A stretch of 64,000 nucleotides of DNA from NCBI RefSeq assembly GCF_033441515.1, contig NZ_JAWQJT010000001.1:4154001-4218000 (forward strand), in the 5' to 3' direction. The notes beneath the pieces were generated by a model. It was not told the origin of the DNA. It saw nothing but the letters and a program-made list of their open reading frames with translations, and ran no database searches. The translations under genes were made by a program, and so were the position numbers. Numbering within the stretch: position 1 is the stretch's first letter; each line of letters begins with the position of its first letter. Below are positions 59,614 to 64,000 of this stretch, in pieces. The DNA is from Amycolatopsis solani (GTDB lineage: Bacteria > Actinomycetota > Actinomycetes > Mycobacteriales > Pseudonocardiaceae).

Positions 59614-60989
59614 CGGTCGAGCCAGGCGTCGGCGCACGCGCTCTTGCCGCGCGAGCCGTGGCCGTACGCGTCGAGGGTCAGCAGCCGCGCGTTGCCGAGC
59701 AGTTTCTCGGTGCGCTGCGCCCCGGCGTACGGCGTTTCCAGGTCGCCCTGGCGGTTGGCGAGCAGCAGGATCGGCGCCGTCGGGCGGTTCCACGGACCGG
59801 CGTAGCGGCCGGTGTCGGAGACGTCCCAGCTGGCGCAGGGGAGCGTCTTGTAGACGTCGTACGCGCCGAAACCGCGTCCGACCTGGTCCGCACGCCGGGC
59901 GTAGTCCCACCAGACGGCCGGATCGCGCGGGTTCGCCGCGTCCGAGCACAGCGTCGCGCCGCCGCCGAGCAGGGAGTCGATGTCCGGTGGGCCGCCCGCT
60001 GACGCCGGTGCGCGCGAGGCCGGATCCGCCAGCGCGGTCAGGAAAGCGGCCAGCTGCGGCGCGGCCTGCGCGTCGGTCAGGTAGTTGTGGATCGTGGCGA
60101 TCGCGCTCTGGTAGGTGACGACGACCTGCTTGCCGGTCGTGTCGGTCACCGTGATCGGGCCGGCTTCGAGCCGGTCCAGGATCGCGTTGTGGTCGAACGG
60201 GCAGCGCGCCGCGCAGGCGTCCAAAAAGGACCCAAGCGCCCGCGGGCCGTCTTCGTAGCCCTGAAGCCGGTAGCTCATCGGACCGGTTCCGGTCGACCAG
60301 CGCACCGGGTCGTCGACCGCGTCGAGCGCCAGGGAACCCACCCGGCCGGGGAACAGGTTGGCGTACGTCTCGCCGAGGTAGGTGCCGTAGGACTTCCCGT
60401 AGTACCGCAGTTTCGGCTCGCCGAACGCCGCCCGCAGCCGGTCGAGGTCGCGGGCGATCGTGCCGGTCGAGAGGTGGTTCGCCAGCGGGCCCGCGTTCCG
60501 CTCGCAGAGGTCGGTGACCGTGCGGGTGTCCGCGATCTGCTGCCGCTCGGCCTCGCGCGTCAGCGGGAACGTGCCGAGCGCTCGCTGGAGCACCTCGAGC
60601 TGCGAGGGATCGGTGAAGCAGTGGATCTTCGAGCTGGCGCCGACACCACGCGGGTCGAACCCGACGATGTCGTAGCGCGCGTGCAGGAACGGCGTCAACG
60701 CTGGGGCGAACCGGCCGGACGAGCCGGGGCCGCCGGGGTTGTAGAAGATGGTGCCCAGCTTGTGGGCCTGGTCGGTGGCGGGCAACCGGCCGACGGCGAT
60801 CGACGCGGTGCCCAGCGAAAGGTCCTGATAGGACAGCGGGACGTCGAGGTGTCCGCACTGGTACCCGGCCTGACAAGTGTCTTCCCAGACGATTCCGGCG
60901 GGGCTCGCCGCGGCCGCGGGCGCGAGTGCGCCCACGGCGAGAGCGGCGGCCCCCAGAGCCAGCGCAGCACGGAGTTTCGGAGAATTCAT
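59544..60989 (-). CDS. Secreted alpha/beta hydrolase, TAP (tripeptidyl aminopeptidase) family
   Basis: Protein of 481 residues from ATG 60989. Signal peptide MNSPKLRAALALGAAALAVG with cleavage near AAAS (~28). Fold markers: FYNPGGPGSSG oxyanion region, nucleophile in YYGKSYGTYLG, acid in NRQGDLETPYAGA, His in YGHGSRG. TAP-like C-terminal domain with disulfide cysteines. Releases N-terminal peptides in the Streptomyces prototype. Its 3' 70 bp overlap the end of the monooxygenase gene on the other strand. Confidence 0.93.
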   Translation of the reverse strand: MNSPKLRAALALGAAALAVGALAPAAAASPAGIVWEDTCQAGYQCGHLDVPLSYQDLSLGTASIAVGRLPATDQAHKLGTIFYNPGGPGSSGRFAPALTPFLHARYDIVGFDPRGVGASSKIHCFTDPSQLEVLQRALGTFPLTREAERQQIADTRTVTDLCERNAGPLANHLSTGTIARDLDRLRAAFGEPKLRYYGKSYGTYLGETYANLFPGRVGSLALDAVDDPVRWSTGTGPMSYRLQGYEDGPRALGSFLDACAARCPFDHNAILDRLEAGPITVTDTTGKQVVVTYQSAIATIHNYLTDAQAAPQLAAFLTALADPASRAPASAGGPPDIDSLLGGGATLCSDAANPRDPAVWWDYARRADQVGRGFGAYDVYKTLPCASWDVSDTGRYAGPWNRPTAPILLLANRQGDLETPYAGAQRTEKLLGNARLLTLDAYGHGSRGKSACADAWLDRYFGTGSVPAPGTVCAPDRGPFD

Positions 60990-61061
60990 GACCCCGATCG
61001 TCCCGGCACCGGGACCGGGGGCGCGCTGGTGCGCACCCCCGGAACCGGGGTAGGGCGGGCC

Positions 61062-62060
61062 CTACGCGGTGAGCTTCGGGATGATCTGCGAGCCGTAGGA
61101 CGCCAGCGTCGCCTCGCGGTCGTCGTGCATCAGGTACAGCGAGAACTGGTTCACGCCGAGCTCCGCCAGCTCCTGCAGCCGCTCCACGTGGGACGACGCC
61201 GGGCCCAGCAGGCAGAACCGGTCGACGATCTCGTCCGGGACGAACTCCGTCGACGGGTTGCCCGCCTTGCCGTGGTGGCTGTAGTCGTAGCCCTCCCGCT
61301 CGCGGATGTAGTCGGTCAGCTCCTTGGGCACCGCGCCCGAAGACCCGTACCGCGCCACCAGGTCCGCGACGTGGTTGCCGACCATCCCGCCGAACCAGCG
61401 CAGCTGTTCGCGCTGGTGCGCCAGGTCGTCGCCGACGTACGCCGGGGCCGCGACGCAGATCGTGATGCCGCCGGGGTCGCGGCCGGCCGCCCGCGCTGCG
61501 TCGCGCACCGCGCCGATCGTCCAGCGCGCGATCGCCGGGTCCGCGCACTGGAGGATGAAGCCGTCGGCGTGCTCGCCGACCGTCTTCAGCGCCTTCGGCC
61601 CGTACCCGGCCATCCACATTTCCAGGCGCCCGTTGCGGATCCACGGGATCCGCACGGTCGTCTCGTTCATTTCCACCGCACGACCTTCGGCGAGGTCCTT
61701 GACCACGCGCATGCAGTCGCGGACGGTGGCCAAAGTGGACGGTGGCTTCCCGACCACGCGGTGCGCCGAGTCGCCGCGGCCGATGCCGCAGACCGTCCGG
61801 TTGCCGTACATGTCGTTGAGCGTGGCGAACGTCGACGCCATCACCGACCAGTCCCGGGTGCCGGGGCTGGTCACCATCGGCCCGACGACCATCGACGACG
61901 TCGCCGCGAGGATCGCCGAGTAGATGACGAACGGTTCCTGCCACAGCACGCAGGAGTCGAACGTCCAGCCGTAGCGGAACCCGGCGTCCTCGGCGTCCTT
62001 CATCAGCCGTACGACGTCCCGCGCGGGCGGGTCCGTCTGCAGCACGATCCCGAAGTCCAT
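61062..62060 (-). CDS. LLM class F420-dependent oxidoreductase (pyrimidine-cluster type)
   Basis: Protein of 332 residues from ATG 62060. Luciferase-like TIM barrel: DFGIVLQTDPPARDVVRLMK, GPMVTSPGTRD, VCGIGRGDSAHR and AGYGPKALKTVGEHADGFIL. It matches the subgroup of LLM proteins recurrently found beside dihydropyrimidinase and beta-ureidopropionase genes in actinobacteria. Its reaction in pyrimidine degradation is not established. Only 7 bp downstream of hydA. Confidence 0.9.
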   Translation of the reverse strand: MDFGIVLQTDPPARDVVRLMKDAEDAGFRYGWTFDSCVLWQEPFVIYSAILAATSSMVVGPMVTSPGTRDWSVMASTFATLNDMYGNRTVCGIGRGDSAHRVVGKPPSTLATVRDCMRVVKDLAEGRAVEMNETTVRIPWIRNGRLEMWMAGYGPKALKTVGEHADGFILQCADPAIARWTIGAVRDAARAAGRDPGGITICVAAPAYVGDDLAHQREQLRWFGGMVGNHVADLVARYGSSGAVPKELTDYIREREGYDYSHHGKAGNPSTEFVPDEIVDRFCLLGPASSHVERLQELAELGVNQFSLYLMHDDREATLASYGSQIIPKLTA

Positions 62061-62067
62061 CGCTACC

Positions 62068-63450
62068 TCAGTTCAGGTATTGGTTCAGCGCACGGGACAG
62101 GAACTTGCCGTGCGAGGTCGACCCGGTGAACCCGTCGGGCGACACGACCACGCGCCCCCGTGACAGCACCGTGTGCACGCGGCCGGTGATCTCGAGCCCC
62201 TCGTACGCCGAGTAGTCGACGTTCATGTGGTGCGTCGAAGCCGACAACGTCTGCGTCGCCGAGGGGTCGTAGATCACGATGTCCGCGTCGGAACCCGCCG
62301 CGACGACTCCCTTCTTCGGGTACAGCCCGAACATCCGCGCCGGCGTGGCCGAGCACGTCTCGACCCAGCGTCCGAGCGTCAGCTCACCCGCGACGACGCC
62401 CTGGTGCAGCAGGTCCATCCGGTGCTCGACACCCGGTATCCCGTTCGGGATGGCCCGGAAGTCGCCCCGGCCCAGCTCTTTCTGGTCCTTGAAGCAGAAC
62501 GGGCAGTGGTCGGTGGACACCACGGACAGGTCGTTCGTCCGCAGCCCGCGCCACAGGTCGGCCTGGTGCGACTTCTCCCGCAGCGGCGGCGAAGCGACGT
62601 ACTTCGCGCCCTCGAAGTCCGGCTTCGCCAAGTCCTCAATGGACAAGTAGAGGTACTGCGGGCACGTCTCGGCGAAGACGTTCTGCCCGTCGTTGCGTGC
62701 CTCCGCGACCGCCGCAAGCGCTTGCGACGCCGACAGGTGCACGATGTACAGCGGCGAACCGGTGACCTTCGCGAGCTGGATCGCCCGTGACGTCGCTTCG
62801 CCCTCCAGCTCCGGCGGCCGGGTGAGACCGTGCTGCACGGGGTCGACGTTGCCGGCGGCGAACGCCTGCGCCGCCAGCTGGTCGATCGCGATGCCGTTTT
62901 CCGCGTGCATCATGATCGTAGCGCCGATTTCCCGCGCTTTCTGCATCGCCAGCAGGATTTCCCCGTCCGTGGAGTAGAACACCCCCGGATAGGCCATGAA
63001 CATCTTGAAGCTGCCGATGCCGGCGTCGACGCAGGCTTCCATCTCCTTCAGCGACTGGTCGTTGACGTCGGAGACGATCATGTGGAAGCCGTAGTCGATC
63101 GCGCAGTTGCCGTCGGCCTTCGCGTGCCACTTGTCCATGGTGGACAGCAGCGACGTGCCCTTGGCCTGCACGGCGAAGTCGATGATCGTCGTCGTGCCGC
63201 CCCAGGCGGCCGCGGTGGTGCCGGTCGAGAACGAGTCGACGGAGTGCGTGCCGCCGAACGGCATCTCCATGTGCGTGTGCGCGTCGATGCCGCCGGGCAG
63301 CACGTACTTGCCGGTGGCGTCGATCGTCTCGTCGCCCTGCAGCGTCCCGGGCGCCCCGACGGCGGCGATGGTTTCGCCGTCGACGAGGACGTCCGCGAGC
63401 AGCGCGCCCGACGGCGAAACGACCTGACCGCCCTGGATGAGCGTGGTCAT
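62068..63450 (-). CDS. hydA: Dihydropyrimidinase
   Basis: Protein of 460 residues from ATG 63450, overlapping the nitrilase stop (ATGA). Cyclic amidohydrolase with metal ligands in DAHTHMEMPFGG, the carbamylated Lys in GSFKMFMAYPG, His in MMHAENG and YIVHLSA, and Asp in STDHCPF. It opens dihydrouracil or dihydrothymine to the N-carbamoyl amino acid, the substrate of the adjacent beta-ureidopropionase. Confidence 0.94.
   Translation of the reverse strand: MTTLIQGGQVVSPSGALLADVLVDGETIAAVGAPGTLQGDETIDATGKYVLPGGIDAHTHMEMPFGGTHSVDSFSTGTTAAAWGGTTTIIDFAVQAKGTSLLSTMDKWHAKADGNCAIDYGFHMIVSDVNDQSLKEMEACVDAGIGSFKMFMAYPGVFYSTDGEILLAMQKAREIGATIMMHAENGIAIDQLAAQAFAAGNVDPVQHGLTRPPELEGEATSRAIQLAKVTGSPLYIVHLSASQALAAVAEARNDGQNVFAETCPQYLYLSIEDLAKPDFEGAKYVASPPLREKSHQADLWRGLRTNDLSVVSTDHCPFCFKDQKELGRGDFRAIPNGIPGVEHRMDLLHQGVVAGELTLGRWVETCSATPARMFGLYPKKGVVAAGSDADIVIYDPSATQTLSASTHHMNVDYSAYEGLEITGRVHTVLSRGRVVVSPDGFTGSTSHGKFLSRALNQYLN
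62713..62726. other. 14-bp perfect palindrome inside hydA
   Basis: CGCAAGCGCTTGCG is self-complementary and looks like a LacI-family half-site pair, but it lies in coding sequence far from any promoter; recorded only as a curiosity. Confidence 0.3.
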
Positions 63451-64000
63451 CAGGCCTCCGTGAGCGGTCCGTAGGTGTCCGGGCGGCGGTCGCGGTAGAA
63501 CGCCCACAGGTCCCGGACCTCGTCGAGCTGCGCCATGTCGAGGTCGCGCACGACGACCTCGTCCTCGGTGTCGGACGCGGCGTCGCCGATCAGCTGGCCG
63601 CGCGGGTCGGCGAAGTACGTCTGGCCGTAGAAGTCGTTGTCGCCCAGCGGTTCCTTGCCGACGCGGTTGATCGCACCGACGAAGTACTCGTTGGCCACCG
63701 CGGCCGCCGGCTGCTCCAGCTTCCACAGGTACTGCGACAGGCCGCGGCTGGTCGCCGACGGGTTGAACACGATCTTCGCCCCGGCCAGGCCCAGCGCGCG
63801 CCAGCCCTCCGGGAAGTGCCGCTCGTAGCAGATGTAGACGCCGATGCGGCCCACGGCGGTGTCGAACACCGGGTAGCCCAGGTTCCCGGGCCGGAAGTAG
63901 AACTTCTCCCAGAACCCCTTGACCTGCGGGATGTGGTTCTTGCGGTGCTTGCCGAGGTACGTGCCGTCGGCGTCGATCACCGCGGCGGTGTTGTAGTACA
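63450..64000 (-). CDS. Nitrilase-family beta-ureidopropionase (N-terminus outside window)
   Basis: The coding frame continues to the right edge (YYNTAAVIDADG is readable from the last bases), so only the C-terminal ~183 residues are present. Carbon-nitrogen hydrolase motifs: catalytic Lys region LGKHRKNHIPQ and catalytic Cys in GVYICYERHFPEGW; the catalytic Glu would be upstream. Coupled to hydA, it should cleave N-carbamoyl-beta-alanine to beta-alanine, CO2 and ammonia. Confidence 0.92.
   Translation of the reverse strand, partial: YYNTAAVIDADGTYLGKHRKNHIPQVKGFWEKFYFRPGNLGYPVFDTAVGRIGVYICYERHFPEGWRALGLAGAKIVFNPSATSRGLSQYLWKLEQPAAAVANEYFVGAINRVGKEPLGDNDFYGQTYFADPRGQLIGDAASDTEDEVVVRDLDMAQLDEVRDLWAFYRDRRPDTYGPLTEA

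Noticed and set aside
58402..61944. Open frame of 1180 codons on the minus strand spanning several genes
   Set aside because: It covers the StyA-like gene antisense and runs out of frame through the TAP and LLM genes; Arg/Pro/Gly-rich with no recognisable domain.
62713..62726. CGCAAGCGCTTGCG resembling a LacI-family operator
   Set aside because: Within the hydA coding sequence and far from promoters; palindromes of this length arise by chance at high GC.

Overview
The window is about 72% GC by eye, with dense short-spaced genes, frequent GTG starts, stop/start overlaps (ATGA, GTGA) and many apparently leaderless genes (TANNNT box 6-8 nt before the start codon). Together with F420-type oxidoreductases, a glucosylglycerate/MGLP gene pair, an iron box and a DasR-type box this points to a filamentous or nocardioform actinomycete. 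From protein style and recalled gene order I infer Pseudonocardiaceae, probably Amycolatopsis. The backbone follows, as I recall it, the Mycobacterium tuberculosis order Rv2444c-Rv2388c (rne, rplU, rpmA, obg, proB ... nadD, rsfS, gpgP, octT, DegV ... comEA, comEC ... holA, rpsT ... lepA ... chelatase, cysH, sirA ... hemW), with accessory genes inserted between conserved blocks. LAYOUT: 1-2.6 kb, end of a secreted phosphodiester glycosidase/metallophosphatase; 2.6-5.3 kb, a NodIJ/Drr-like ABC exporter; 5.4-6.8 kb (-), a secreted subtilisin; 7.3-14.1 kb, RNase E/G, ribosomal proteins L21 and L27, Obg and ProB; 14.1-17.5 kb, accessory genes (SDR with divergent TetR, ABM, PPOX, MHS transporter) with an argS-like remnant; 17.6-19.8 kb (-), a RecQ helicase with a phosphoribosyltransferase tail; 19.9-26.4 kb, nadD, rsfS, gpgP, octT, DegV, comEA, comEC; 26.5-27.9 kb (-), threonine synthase behind a SAM-I riboswitch; 28.0-29.3 kb, holA and rpsT convergent; 29.7-35.3 kb, EamA transporter, VOC protein, methyltransferase, lepA, Uma2 protein and two small genes; 35.3-38.4 kb, HIT-family relic, secreted GH20 hexosaminidase with a DasR-type operator, MarR, NTF2-like protein; 38.4-45.8 kb, nitronate monooxygenase, amino-acid permease, hydrolase, quinone oxidoreductase, a secreted RNase with barstar, enoyl-CoA hydratase and a secreted protein; 46.0-51.6 kb (-), the assimilatory sulfate operon with a leader peptide; 51.8-58.0 kb, VOC protein, hemW, oxidoreductase/TetR cluster with a four-copy operator array, siderophore-interacting protein and a serine hydrolase; 58.1-61.0 kb, aminotransferase relic, StyA-like monooxygenase and a TAP-like hydrolase; 61.1-64.0 kb (-), reductive pyrimidine degradation (LLM protein, dihydropyrimidinase, beta-ureidopropionase running off the edge). 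HOW IT WORKS TOGETHER: most of the window is housekeeping (RNA decay, ribosome assembly, proline, NAD, threonine, cysteine, heme, DNA uptake and replication). The interest lies in regulation (riboswitch, sulfur leader peptide, dre site, iron box, CRP-type site, phased operator array) and in decayed gene fragments between intact genes. I saw no insertion sequence, prophage, CRISPR array, rRNA or tRNA gene.
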